Of a stretch of 46,447 nucleotides of DNA, positions 33,620 to 42,345 are shown one piece after another. The position numbers and the translations under genes were made by a program. The stretch spans positions 1-46,447 of the forward strand of contig DYLS01000028.1 in the NCBI GenBank assembly GCA_020721965.1. The letters run 5' to 3'. This stretch comes from Blastopirellula marina (GTDB lineage: Bacteria; Planctomycetota; Planctomycetia; Pirellulales; Thermoguttaceae). Every line of letters begins with the position of its first letter. Position 1 is the first letter of the stretch. A model generated the notes under the pieces. It saw only the letters and a list, made by a program, of their open reading frames with translations, had not been told where the DNA came from and made no database searches.

Positions 33620-33991
33620 ATGAAGACAAGCATCGGTGTCACGTTGGTGGCGATGCTCGCACTGAGCTTGAGTACCACCGCCGCCTGGTCTGGAGAGAAC
33701 ACGTTCTTTGGAGCTCGGGCGCAGCGCCGCGCCGCCTGTGTGCCGTGGCACATGGGCTATGCCAATGCGACATGGGGTGCCCCAATTGCTGTCGTGGTTC
33801 CGCCCATGGCCGAGTTCCAAACGCACTGGGGCTGGGGGGTGGGCAACACCAGGGTGAACACGATCGATCACCAGTTCAGCCGAAACTGGCCTGGCCCGGC
33901 ACACGGCGGACGCCCGATCTTTCGCGGTGCGCCATCCTGGCCCTCGGATACCGACCAATTTGGTTACAACTACGTCCGCGGTCCGTGGTGA
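33620..33991 (+). CDS. Small secreted Trp/Pro-rich protein
   Basis: A 123-aa exported protein without a recognised family. The signal MKTSIGVTLVAMLALSLSTT is cleaved near AAWSG. The mature part is rich in Trp, Gly and Asn (NATWGAPIAVVVPP, HWGWGVGNTRVNTIDHQF, YNYVRGPW). The ATG at 33620 has GAGGAT 9 nt upstream and is preferred to an ATG at 33605. It may be co-transcribed with the preceding small secreted protein gene. Downstream, cctcatggatgg is repeated at 34010 and 34080. Confidence 0.75.
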   Translation: MKTSIGVTLVAMLALSLSTTAAWSGENTFFGARAQRRAACVPWHMGYANATWGAPIAVVVPPMAEFQTHWGWGVGNTRVNTIDHQFSRNWPGPAHGGRPIFRGAPSWPSDTDQFGYNYVRGPW

Positions 33992-34359
33992 CCGTTCTCC
34001 ACTGCGCCAATTCCTCATGGATGGTCCCGATTCGGATCGGAGGGAGGCCCATCTGTGACAGTTCGCCACGGTGACAACTCCTCATGGATGGGGCGATGGT
34101 CGCCGCGGAATTCGCCGGCACGACGCGGGTAATTCGCAAGGGCGGGCCTTGTGCCCGCTCATTTGTTTGGCACGTCACCGGTGGCTGTTCAGCACTCCAC
34201 CTCTGGATGTTTCGCACGTCGCCTGGGGACGCCTCCTCCGCGCCGCCGTCCAGAGCCCACGTTCGAGCGTCTTCCAAAGCCCGACGCAAGCGTATCTCTT
34301 GGGGATTGGCGGCCCCGGCGTTGCCCGCCTTTCGGCCACCCTAATCCGTGGCGCGATGG

Positions 34360-34511
34360 AAGTCCCGTCGAGCCGTACAGGTCCCGCCGAGTGAGCCAAA
34401 TCCCGTCGGGCGGCACAGGTCTCATTTAGTCACGCAGGTCTCGTCGGGCGGCACAGGTCTTGTCGAGCCGCGCAGGTCTCATTTGACGCCGCAGGTCTCA
34501 TTTGGCGACGC
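34360..34511. repeat. 19-nt tandem repeat array (eight units)
   Basis: Eight contiguous 19-nt units of the form aggtcycrtykrgcsrcrc, for example aggtctcgtcgggcggcac (34436) and aggtctcatttgacgccgc (34474). Units fall into a cgtcg type and a catttg type that alternate irregularly. There are no spacers, so it is not a CRISPR. It lies about 150 nt upstream of plsC. The rest of 33992-34666 shows no gene. Confidence 0.85.
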
Positions 34512-34609
34512 AGGCTACTGCTCGCCTGCCCGCGATGCTCCGGGGGTTTGCGTTCCCCACGCAGCGGGATAATATGAACAGTTAGGGTAGGTGGTAAAGT
34601 CGAGACTGC

Positions 34610-34633
34610 TCGGCCCCGTTTTCAAGATCGGGC
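34610..34633 (+). promoter_or_regulatory. Hairpin upstream of plsC
   Basis: CGGCCC, 12-nt loop, GGGCCG, 34 nt before the plsC start. Without a T tract, so a leader structure rather than a terminator. Function unknown. Confidence 0.35.
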
Positions 34634-34666
34634 CGCTCCGTATGCTTAGCCCGGACGGCGTGGGTT

Positions 34667-35281
34667 ATGATCCCGCATCTTTTGCGGATTCTTCTGGCTC
34701 AGATTGCGCAGTTGCTGAGTGGCGCCAGCGTCCGCTGGGTGGATTGCCAGCCCGATACTTGCCAGCGCATCTACTTCGCCAATCACACGAGTCATCTCGA
34801 CGCCGTGGTGATTTGGTCGTCGCTACCGATGGCAGTCCGCGCGCTGACCCGGCCGGTGGCGGCCAAGGACTATTGGGCCGCGGGACCGATCCGCCGCTAC
34901 CTTTCGCAAGAGGTCTTTAATGCCCTGCTTATTGATCGGCAGGATATCAAGGTCCACCAGACGCCGATTCAAGAGATTCTCGATGCGATTGCCGATCGAC
35001 ACTCGCTGATCCTATTTCCGGAGGGTGGGCGGTCGTCGGGAGAGGAGGTGGGAGAGTTCAAAAGCGGCCTGTACCACCTTGCCCGGCGCCGGCCGGACCT
35101 GGAATTGATCCCTGTTTATTTGGACAATATGAATCGAATTCTGCCGCGAGGCGAGTTCCTGCCCGTGCCGCTTTTGACCCGGATTACCTTCGGTCCGCCC
35201 ATGTGGCTGGAGCAGGGTGAGCACAAGCAGGCCTTTTTGGAGCGTGCTCGGGCGGCGGTGGTCCGGCTGCGCGATTTGTAG
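34667..35281 (+). CDS. plsC: 1-acyl-sn-glycerol-3-phosphate acyltransferase (PlsC)
   Basis: A 204-aa acyltransferase that adds the second acyl chain to lysophosphatidate at the inner membrane, giving phosphatidate. The catalytic NHTSHLD (His40, Asp45) is motif I (HX4D), and FPEGGRS (117-123) is motif III. Length is close to the shorter PlsC forms. The following gene, 127 nt downstream, encodes the enzyme that uses its product, so the two form a phospholipid synthesis pair. The ATG at 34667 has only a weak ribosome site. Confidence 0.9.
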   Translation: MIPHLLRILLAQIAQLLSGASVRWVDCQPDTCQRIYFANHTSHLDAVVIWSSLPMAVRALTRPVAAKDYWAAGPIRRYLSQEVFNALLIDRQDIKVHQTPIQEILDAIADRHSLILFPEGGRSSGEEVGEFKSGLYHLARRRPDLELIPVYLDNMNRILPRGEFLPVPLLTRITFGPPMWLEQGEHKQAFLERARAAVVRLRDL

Positions 35282-35408
35282 TGCTTTTGTAGTGCTGCGC
35301 GATGCGTCATGGACGGAAGAGGCACGGGATGGAAGAGGTACGCCACGCGGCGTCTCCCTCCGTGCTGTTGGCCAATTTCCTGCGGTCTAGCGGATTGTCG
35401 AGCTTCTT

Positions 35409-36374
35409 ATGGATGCGGTAGCCTGGGGTCTGATGGGGGGAGTCGTCGCGCTCCTGATCATCGCCACGGTGGTGGTTCATCTTTTGAGACGCAGGCTCCC
35501 GGACCAGCTCAACCCGGCTCTATTAGATAGCATATCGAGCCGGTTGCGGGCGTGGTGGCTCTTGCTGGCGGGGCTGGCTGGGGCCTTGATGCTCGGCAAG
35601 ACGGCGACCGTCATGCTGTTCTTCCTGATCTCGTTCTGGACGCTCCGCGAGTTTATTACGGTTGCGCCCACGCGGCCGGGTGACCATCGGGCCTTATTTT
35701 GGGTCTTTGTGTTGGCGACCCCTGCCCAATACTTGCTGGTGGCGTTCGCCCAATACGAGCTGTTCGCGATCCTGATTCCCGTTTATGCCATGCTGTTCCT
35801 GCACGCCCGGATCGCCCTCTCCAACGATCCCGTGCAATTCCTGGAGCGGACGGCCAAGATTCAGATCGGCCTGATGATCTGCGTGTATTGCTTGAGTTAC
35901 ACGCCGGCCCTGTTGACGGCCCTCCCGCTCGATCCCAAAGGATACTCGCCGAACACGCGCCTGCTGTTTTTCTTCGTCCTGATTACCCAGCTCAACGATG
36001 CCTTGCAATTTGCATGGTCGCAGCTCCCCAGCCGGCATTATCTGGTACCCAACATCAATCCCACGCGGACCTGGGAAGGGCTGCTCGGCGGAACCGCCAG
36101 CGTGACGCTGTTGGGCGCCTTGCTGAGTTGGGCTACCCCTTTCGGCTCCAGTTGGGTGGCCGCCGGGATGGCCTTGGCCGTGGCTCTGGCCGGCTTCGCG
36201 GGTGGAATCACGATGTCGGCCATCAAACGCGATCGCGGCGTCAAGGACTATGGCACCTTGGTGGAGGGGCACTCCGGCGTGCTGGACCGGCTGGATTCCC
36301 TCTGCTTCGCCGCGCCCGTTTTCTTTCATCTCACCAAGGTCTATTTCCACTATTTCCCCTACGTGCCGAGCTGA
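35409..36374 (+). CDS. cdsA: Phosphatidate cytidylyltransferase (CdsA)
   Basis: A 321-aa integral membrane enzyme making CDP-diacylglycerol from phosphatidate and CTP. Eight or so membrane segments are visible. The C-terminal signature SAIKRDRGVKDYG followed by LVEGHSGVLDRLDS is the CDS family motif, with the catalytic KD and DRLDS Asp residues. An in-frame stop (tag) lies seven codons upstream of the ATG at 35409, which fixes the start. It follows plsC on the same strand. Confidence 0.93.
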   Translation: MDAVAWGLMGGVVALLIIATVVVHLLRRRLPDQLNPALLDSISSRLRAWWLLLAGLAGALMLGKTATVMLFFLISFWTLREFITVAPTRPGDHRALFWVFVLATPAQYLLVAFAQYELFAILIPVYAMLFLHARIALSNDPVQFLERTAKIQIGLMICVYCLSYTPALLTALPLDPKGYSPNTRLLFFFVLITQLNDALQFAWSQLPSRHYLVPNINPTRTWEGLLGGTASVTLLGALLSWATPFGSSWVAAGMALAVALAGFAGGITMSAIKRDRGVKDYGTLVEGHSGVLDRLDSLCFAAPVFFHLTKVYFHYFPYVPS

Positions 36375-36907
36375 ACGAAAACCCTCCGCAAGGCACGCAA
36401 CTTGGAACTATTGACTGGACTTTTGCAACTTGGGTTCATTAGCCCACTTCTCCCCTCCGCAGATGGCAGAGTGAGGGCGGTTTACTGCGAAAACGGCTTT
36501 CGCTGTTTGCCAGAACCTCCCGAGCACCCGATTTGTCACCCTCTTTCAAATGGGAGCGAGCACTTTGCAAAAGTCCAGTATTGCGTCTCCGTGGACGATG
36601 CCCCTTCCCACGCTGGGTCGGATGGTCGGCGCACGAGCTGCCCCTCGCCAGGGCTGAGCATCGGGGACGCAAGCCCTTCTCCCACGGACGGTCCCTGCCT
36701 CGAATTCGAACCGGATGCCCCAAGAGGACGTAATGCCCCAAAATACGACGTAAGCTGAAGAGAGGGGGCGAGCCGCGCCGTTATCTGCAAAAATGGCGCC
36801 CTGTGGCCCCTCAACAAAATCCCGAAAGGGAAATCTGGGCGGACGCTGCTCCCGCTGGTTTCGGGTGATCGTTTGCGGTCGCCCCGATCTTTTTGCTAGT
36901 GGCGAAC
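36375..36907. other. Intergenic region without recognisable gene
   Basis: About 530 nt. No coding region or RNA gene recognised. The segment acttttgcaacttgggttcattagcccac (36420-36447) loosely resembles the right edge of the window (46393-46420, cttttgcaaattgggggcacaagcccc), which may reflect another decayed repeat. Confidence 0.4.
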
Positions 36908-37573
36908 ATGACCCATTCCCCACGCATCATTGCCATCGGCGACATCCACGGCTACTCGAGACCGCTGGCCTCGCTGCTGAATGCGATCCAGCCCCGCCCG
37001 GACGATACGATCGTCACGTTGGGCGATTACGTGGATCGCGGGCCGGACAGCAGGGGGGTCATTGAGATGCTGCTGGCCTTGGAACGGCATTGCCGTCTGG
37101 TGCCGATTCTCGGCAATCACGACGAGATGATGCGCGACATCGCCGGTGGTCAAAGCGCGTTCTTCGACAATTGGCTGAACTACGGCGGGACGGCGACGCT
37201 GGCCTCTTACGACTGCGCGGACCCTTCGCGAATTCCCCCAACGCATCTCGACTTTTTGGCGCGCTGCCGCGACTACTACGAGACGGAGCGGCACTTCTTC
37301 GTGCACGGCAACTATTGGCCCACGCTGCCCCTTTCCCAGCATCGTGCCCTGGAGTTGCGCTGGGAGTCGTTACGGCAGCGAATCCCCGGCCCCCATGTAT
37401 CGGGAAAGATCGCCGTGCTGGGACACACAGCCCAAAAGAACGGGGAGATTCTCGACCTCGGGTATCTCAAATGCATCGACACGTATTGCTACGGCGGCGG
37501 TTGGTTGACCGCCCTCGACGTGGCCGACGGCACCGTTTGGCAGGCCGACCAGGATGGGCGATTGCGGGCTTGA
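36908..37573 (+). CDS. Metallophosphatase, bacterial PPP-type (Ser/Thr phosphatase-like)
   Basis: A 221-aa calcineurin-like phosphoesterase resembling bacterial PrpA/lambda phosphatases. The binuclear metal motifs are GDIHG (11-15), GDYVDRG (39-45) and GNHDE (69-73), with a His in FFVHGNY and VLGHTAQ toward the C-terminus. It probably dephosphorylates proteins or small phosphoesters in the cytoplasm. No kinase gene is adjacent. The ATG at 36908 is used; a TTG 15 nt upstream is in frame. Confidence 0.9.
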   Translation: MTHSPRIIAIGDIHGYSRPLASLLNAIQPRPDDTIVTLGDYVDRGPDSRGVIEMLLALERHCRLVPILGNHDEMMRDIAGGQSAFFDNWLNYGGTATLASYDCADPSRIPPTHLDFLARCRDYYETERHFFVHGNYWPTLPLSQHRALELRWESLRQRIPGPHVSGKIAVLGHTAQKNGEILDLGYLKCIDTYCYGGGWLTALDVADGTVWQADQDGRLRA

Positions 37574-37576
37574 CGG

Positions 37577-37720
37577 CGACCGTTCACGGAACCTTCTGGT
37601 TGTCACGGCCTGACAACCACAACATCGCATGTTGCCTTGAGCAATCGGCGACTGCGAGCAGAGCGTTATTGCCACATGCGTCGTGAAAAGACCTCGTTCT
37701 CCGCGTGATTCCACCCGTGA
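37577..37720. repeat. Inverted-repeat element with GTAACCGTTCAC-type ends
   Basis: The plus strand has gaccgttcacggaacc at 37577 and cccgtgaacggttac at 37706, an inverted pair about 144 bp apart. Inside, GGTTGTCA-cggcc-TGACAACC (37598-37618) is a perfect 8-bp hairpin. The end GTAACCGTTCAC matches the end beside the IS66 remnant (25437). It may be a non-autonomous IS66-derived element, and also serves as the gap between the convergent metallophosphatase and dehydrogenase genes. Confidence 0.5.
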
Positions 37721-37767
37721 ACGGTTACCCGATTGCTTGTCCGCTCATCCCACTCGGCGGGCCTGGC

Positions 37768-39186
37768 TCAAGGGTCCACGGTCTTCGCTTGAGCGAGAAG
37801 GCGGCGGATGATGGCTTCCGTTCGAGCCTGCATTGCGAAGGACGGACTTTGGCCATCCAATGCGGCAAGCTCCTGGAACAAGGCCGATTCGCCGATCGCG
37901 TGCGCCAAGCGGCAAGGCCCGCCCCAGCGTTCGGGAAAGCCCAGGCCGAGCACGGCCGCGGCGTCCACCGCCCGAGGATCGCCGACGACGCCGTCGGCCA
38001 GCAGGCGAAAGCCCTCCAGCATCATCCCCAACACGACCCGGCGGACGACCTCCACCTCAGGCGGCCTGGCGTCTGGCTGCAACTCCCACCAAGAGCGGAT
38101 CCACTCCTCGCAGGCTTCGTCGCGCAGGGGAGGCGTGCTCCAGGCCACCGTATTCGTGTAGCGGTAAAACCCGCCGCCGCCTTTGCGACCCAAGCGATGG
38201 CGCTTCAGAAGCGTCACGAGGATGGGGGAGGGGGCGACGCGATCGGGAAAGGCTTGCCACAATACCCGCCCCACCCGAAACGTCGTATCGATCCCGATCT
38301 CATCGATGATCTTGCACGGTCCGCCGAGCCAACCGCACCGCTCGATCAAGGCGTCGACTTCATGCGGCAAGAAACCTTGCCGCAGCATGTGCAAGGCCTC
38401 GCTGAGGAACGGAAACAGGAGGCGATTGACGGCGAATCCCGGCCCATTGCGGACTTCCAGCGGCAGCCGGTCCAGGCCCAGAAGCAGCTCGCGAGCGATT
38501 CGCAGGGCCTTCGGCGCGGTGGCTGGCCCGCGAATCACCTCGACCAACGATCGCTCTCGCACAGGGTGAAGAAAATGCAGTCCCAGGAATCGGTCGGGCT
38601 GCGACAGGCCGCTGGCTAACACCGTCAGGGATATGCCCGAGGTGTTGCTAGCCAAGACGGCGTCGGGGCGCAACAGGGCCTCCAATCGCATTAACAGATC
38701 GCGCTTGACTGCCTCATCCTCGACCACGCACTCCAGTACGATGTCGCAATCCCGGACATCGCCAAGTTCCTCGCTCAGGCGGAGCCGCCTCAGAATCGCC
38801 CGCGTCTCATCTTCGCCCCAGCCGGCGGCAAGGCAGTCTTGCGCGATGCGTTGCGGTGCGGTGTGTAACGCCTGCGGCTGAACGTCCTGCAAGGTCACGC
38901 CATGACCGTGCCGCAGCAGGAGAGCGGCGATCGTCGAACCCATCCAACCGGCTCCCACGATCCCCACACAGAAATTCGCTATTCCCGCCGCGGCGGTCTG
39001 AGAGGATAAGCCTGCCTGGGCCGTCCCCTCGCCGGCAAGGGGCCTACGATCCGGTTCGCCCGTATCGCCATGGTCTGAATGGGCGGAATCCTCCCGGCAA
39101 TAGCGCCGCAATCCCTGCACGTAAACCGCGGCATCCGGCAGCCCAGGGTGGGAGGACTCCAACATCCATTTCCAAATACCGGTCAT
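37768..39186 (-). CDS. 3-hydroxyacyl-CoA dehydrogenase
   Basis: A 472-aa NAD-dependent dehydrogenase of the 3HCDH family, like the dehydrogenase half of FadB but without hydratase. GAGWMG (78-83) is the NAD-binding loop, NTSGIS begins at 181, GLHFLHPV has the catalytic His204, and the C-terminal domain (GPGFAVNRLLFPFLSEALHM, GLGFPERWGGPCRLA) is duplicated as in FadB. The first 70 residues are an extension of uncertain role. The ATG overlaps the TGA of the HEAT lipoprotein gene (ATGA), and GGGGAG precedes it, so translation is coupled. No thiolase or hydratase gene is near. Direction of the pathway is unknown. Confidence 0.88.
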   Translation of the reverse strand: MTGIWKWMLESSHPGLPDAAVYVQGLRRYCREDSAHSDHGDTGEPDRRPLAGEGTAQAGLSSQTAAAGIANFCVGIVGAGWMGSTIAALLLRHGHGVTLQDVQPQALHTAPQRIAQDCLAAGWGEDETRAILRRLRLSEELGDVRDCDIVLECVVEDEAVKRDLLMRLEALLRPDAVLASNTSGISLTVLASGLSQPDRFLGLHFLHPVRERSLVEVIRGPATAPKALRIARELLLGLDRLPLEVRNGPGFAVNRLLFPFLSEALHMLRQGFLPHEVDALIERCGWLGGPCKIIDEIGIDTTFRVGRVLWQAFPDRVAPSPILVTLLKRHRLGRKGGGGFYRYTNTVAWSTPPLRDEACEEWIRSWWELQPDARPPEVEVVRRVVLGMMLEGFRLLADGVVGDPRAVDAAAVLGLGFPERWGGPCRLAHAIGESALFQELAALDGQSPSFAMQARTEAIIRRLLAQAKTVDP

Positions 39187-40472
39187 GGTTGCTCCCCGGC
39201 CACGTTCGTAGCCCGTCCCGGCTGAATAGGGTGGGCTGTGTCGGATGGGGCTCGCTTGCCGTCGGCTGGATGGCTGCGGGCAAAGGCCTCACGCAAGGCT
39301 TCCCACTCGGCGGCACTGGCAGCAGGATCGGCTTGCCACGGAAACTCGCGAGCCGGTGGCCATTGGGAGGAGAGTTGTTCGTGGGCCAGGTGTCTCGCGG
39401 CGTAAACGTGCGAACCCAGCCCTTCGAAGAGCAGTGGAGCGGCCTGCCGTCCCGGCCACTGTGCGATGGCGCGCAGCGTTTCGACCTGGACGTCGCCGCT
39501 GGAGTCGCGGATCAATCGCCAGGCCGCGGCCCAGACCGGATCGTCGGGCGACTCGCGAGGGGGCACTTCCGCCAACAGGCGCGCGGCCGCCCGGCGAACG
39601 TAGGGCGAGCGGTCGCTGGCTGCCCGGCGGAGGGCCTCCTTGTCGCCCAACCTCACGAGCGACGAGGCCGCGGCGGCGCGAAACACCTCGCCCTCCGCCT
39701 CGGCCAGCCGTCGCAACTCCTGCTGGGCGGAGGCCCCGCCAATCCGCCCGAGAGCCGCCACGGCCGCCAGTCGCGCGCTCAAATCCTGATCCCTCAGTGC
39801 CGCCTGCACAGCGGCCTGGATGCGCCCCTCGCGATCGCCCGATGTGACTCTCTCCAATGCCTTGACGCGCTCGGCAGGTTGCGGACTCGCCAGGCCCTCG
39901 GCCAACTGCTGGAAGGAGGGCGCCTCCGATGGCGGCGTCCCTCGCTTTTGCTCCGCTGGTGCAGGCCCCGCCGCCGAACCCGCGGTCAGGGTAGGCTCTT
40001 TGGGATCGGGCGGGGAAGGGTCGGGCTTGGCCCGCTGCGGCGGCGTCTCCCGCCTGGATGGTACGTCCTTGTCGCCGGTCGCTGGGGCTTTTTCCGCTTT
40101 CAGAATGTCCCGCGAAGGCTGCTCGGCCGGGGCGGCTCGGCCGGGTTTGCTCGCCTCCGGCACACTTGTACAACCGCAAAAACAACTGATGATGGCAAGC
40201 AGGGCGGCGACGGGAAGAATGCGTTTAAGGACGATGCGGCCGCGGACCATACGATCGAGGCCAGTGCGAACGAGGCCAGTGCAGTCAACGTCCGTGCAGT
40301 CAAGGCCAGTGTGGTCAACGTCAGTATGGTCGAGGACTATGCGGTCGAGGATACCGCGAGGGAAAATGCGAATGACGACGTTGCCCTGCGTCGCACGACG
40401 TGCCGTCGGCTGCGGAGACAGGCCCGTCGCTTGCCCCGCCGAGGCTGGCGATAACAAACGAATCGCTTCCAT
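39183..40472 (-). CDS. HEAT-repeat lipoprotein with repetitive leader
   Basis: A 429-aa protein. The strong GGAGGGAGG 8 nt before ATG 40472 supports this start. Residues 43-74 are six pentapeptides (DHTDV, DHTGL, DCTDV, DCTGL, VRTGL) encoded by 15-nt DNA repeats, preceding a hydrophobic segment (RILPVAALLAIIS) with a lipobox ending CGC. A Pro/Lys/Glu-rich linker runs to about 180. Then HEAT-like repeats follow (RIQAAVQAALRDQDLSARLA, QQELRRLAEAEGEVFRAAAA, DRSPYVRRAAARLLAE). If translation really started at an ATG at 40250 the protein would be a plain lipoprotein. The stop overlaps the dehydrogenase start. Likely an envelope scaffold. Confidence 0.75.
   Translation of the reverse strand: MEAIRLLSPASAGQATGLSPQPTARRATQGNVVIRIFPRGILDRIVLDHTDVDHTGLDCTDVDCTGLVRTGLDRMVRGRIVLKRILPVAALLAIISCFCGCTSVPEASKPGRAAPAEQPSRDILKAEKAPATGDKDVPSRRETPPQRAKPDPSPPDPKEPTLTAGSAAGPAPAEQKRGTPPSEAPSFQQLAEGLASPQPAERVKALERVTSGDREGRIQAAVQAALRDQDLSARLAAVAALGRIGGASAQQELRRLAEAEGEVFRAAAASSLVRLGDKEALRRAASDRSPYVRRAAARLLAEVPPRESPDDPVWAAAWRLIRDSSGDVQVETLRAIAQWPGRQAAPLLFEGLGSHVYAARHLAHEQLSSQWPPAREFPWQADPAASAAEWEALREAFARSHPADGKRAPSDTAHPIQPGRATNVAGEQP
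40257..40346 (-). repeat. 15-nt tandem repeat in the leader of the HEAT lipoprotein gene
   Basis: Six 15-nt units of the type gac-ygc-act-ggc-ctt on the minus strand. They stay in frame, giving T(G/D)(L/V)Dx pentapeptides that loosely recall pentapeptide-repeat proteins. Confidence 0.7.
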
Positions 40473-40503
40473 GCATCACGCCTCCCTCCGATCCGTGCTG
40501 GGT

Positions 40504-41931
40504 CTAGCCGGCCGGCGCAGCTGCACCGGTCGGAGTAGCGGCTGGAGCCGCCGCGGCCGGCTGGAGGGCCTGTACCGCGGTACTCACCGCTCCCAAGGCC
40601 TGCGGCAGACGTTGCAGCAGATCGGCGTTGGGATCACGGGCGTCGGCGGAATCGTTCAACGCCTTGGTGACGCCGTCCAGCGAGGTGGAAAGCTTGGCAA
40701 CGGTTTGCTCCAGCGGCTGCCCACTCACGGCGCTACGCACGGAGCGCAACGCCGCCTGGGCGGCATACACATACGATGCAATCCGCCGCGAGGACAATTT
40801 GTTCGCGCTCCCGGCTTGCGAAGCCTGGACATCCGATACGCACAGTTCTAGTACCATTCTGCCCAAGGCCTGCGCCAGCGCCGAGAAATCCACCCCTTGC
40901 GATCCCGCCAGATTCAGTCCGCCCAAGGCCTGCGCGGCAGCCAAACGCACGCGGACCGGCTCCGAAGCGTCGCCGACGACCGTCGCCAGGGCCTGCACGA
41001 CCTGGGCGTTGCCCCCTAAATCCTTTGTCGCACCGAGGATGGCGATGGCTCGCGCACGAAACCAGGCGTGAACCTCCGGATCGCGACCATCGGGCGGGTT
41101 TTTCTCCTGCACCATGCCCAGCAGAAGCGGGATGATTTGCGAATTCAGCAAGTTCGCGTCCGCAATGCCAGCCGCACAGTGCCGTTCCAACCCTGTCAAT
41201 GCGGCCAACTTCAAGGCGTCATCTTGTTGGGCATCGGTCAGCACCGCCATGATGAAGGCCAAGGCCGCAGCGCTGGGTGCCGGCGGCTGGGTGCTTCCAA
41301 GCCCTCGCTCGCGATCGTTCAATTCCCCCAGCGCCAGCATGGCGGACACTCGCACGGCGGGGTCGAGCTGCGTATTCTTAACGTAGTCGCTCAACGTCTG
41401 CACGGCGAGCTGCACCAGCAGATCGTGGGGCGGACCGCCCGCCCGGCCAGCATTGGCCAAGTCTGAATTCGTCAATTGTGTCCGCAATTTCTGCAGGTTG
41501 GAGCGATTCGCCGCCTGCGTCCACGAGGGGAACACGTAATTGACGTAAAAATCCCGAAACACTTGTTGCCCGTTGGGAATCGCGTTGAAATTCCCCTCCC
41601 GCAGCGTCCCCTGTACGTCTCGGCGTCGGCCTGCCAAGGACTCATCGACGGAAAGTTCGAGATACTTGGGCACTTCCGGCGGAATGGGTTTCGGCTCCGG
41701 AGCGGCAGGTTCGGTGCCCGGTATCTGCGGCAAACCGGGAATGTTGGGCACCGCACCCGGCGGCGGAGCGCCAGCACCCGGTCCCGGACCACCTAACCCC
41801 GGCGGTGGACCGGGCGGCTGCGCGGCGATCTCTCTCCAAGCCCACAGTACCATTCCCAAAGCCGCAGCCGCGATTGCAGCTACGAATCTTCCACGACCCA
41901 CAGGGTTGCCAAAGCCCTTCAATTTCTGCAT
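40504..41931 (-). CDS. Membrane-anchored HEAT-like repeat protein
   Basis: A 475-aa protein. An N-terminal hydrophobic segment (RFVAAIAAAALGMVLWAW) is followed by a Pro/Gly-rich linker at about 37-85 (PPGPPPGLGGPGPGAG). The body is all-helical with HEAT/Armadillo character (VRVSAMLALGELNDRERG, DDALKLAALTGLERHCAA, AWFRARAIAILGATKDLG, VRVRLAAAQALGGLNLAG). The C-terminus is Ala/Pro-rich. It precedes the HEAT lipoprotein by 31 nt and probably forms one transcript with it and the dehydrogenase. Function unknown; a periplasmic scaffold is plausible. The ATG at 41931 is preferred over a GTG at 41982. Confidence 0.75.
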   Translation of the reverse strand: MQKLKGFGNPVGRGRFVAAIAAAALGMVLWAWREIAAQPPGPPPGLGGPGPGAGAPPPGAVPNIPGLPQIPGTEPAAPEPKPIPPEVPKYLELSVDESLAGRRRDVQGTLREGNFNAIPNGQQVFRDFYVNYVFPSWTQAANRSNLQKLRTQLTNSDLANAGRAGGPPHDLLVQLAVQTLSDYVKNTQLDPAVRVSAMLALGELNDRERGLGSTQPPAPSAAALAFIMAVLTDAQQDDALKLAALTGLERHCAAGIADANLLNSQIIPLLLGMVQEKNPPDGRDPEVHAWFRARAIAILGATKDLGGNAQVVQALATVVGDASEPVRVRLAAAQALGGLNLAGSQGVDFSALAQALGRMVLELCVSDVQASQAGSANKLSSRRIASYVYAAQAALRSVRSAVSGQPLEQTVAKLSTSLDGVTKALNDSADARDPNADLLQRLPQALGAVSTAVQALQPAAAAPAATPTGAAAPAG

Positions 41932-42119
41932 GTTCTTGGGTTCCGTTGTTCGACGGATGGACGCACGGGGATAAGAAACCACCTTTTAGGCTACTCTCGC
42001 CCGATTCACCATGTCAAGCGAAACCATTTCCCTGGGCCAAAAGCCATCGGAAACGGCCCCGGTTGCGACCAAGCGGAAGTGTCCCTCTACTCGATCTTCC
42101 GAAAAGAGGCCGACTCGGA

Positions 42120-42345
42120 GAGCGGGGCCATGCGCGGCAAGCGTGCTCGGCAAGGATGTTCGGCACGTACTTTGGCGGGCAGGTTCCACAAGCACGTTTG
42201 GCACGTATCTTTGGTGAGCATGTTTGGCAAGCACGTGCCGCAAGAATTTTCGCCGAGCGTACTTGGCAGCGTGCCTGGCGAGCGTGCTCGGCGAGCATAC
42301 TTGGCAAAGATACATGGCAAGAAATTGTCGCGGGCGATGCCTCAC
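42120..42345. repeat. Degenerate short tandem repeats (13-15 nt)
   Basis: A run of variants of gcaagcrygytyggc: gcaagcgtgctcggc, gagcatgtttggcaagcacgt, gcgagcgtgctcggcgagc and others, spaced 13-17 nt. No frame is conserved through it. It lies about 190 nt upstream of the HEAT operon start. Confidence 0.65.

Noticed and set aside
34360-34511. Possible CRISPR array
   Set aside because: Units are contiguous 19-mers without unique spacers, and no cas genes are in the window.
37705-38619. Long plus-strand open frame opposite the 3-hydroxyacyl-CoA dehydrogenase gene
   Set aside because: It is antisense to a gene with clear family motifs. GC-rich coding DNA opens long frames on the other strand, and its product has no recognisable features.
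38856-40454. Very long plus-strand open frame (over 500 codons) opposite the HEAT lipoprotein and dehydrogenase genes
   Set aside because: Low-complexity Arg/Gly-rich product, no motif, and it overlaps two well-supported genes on the other strand.
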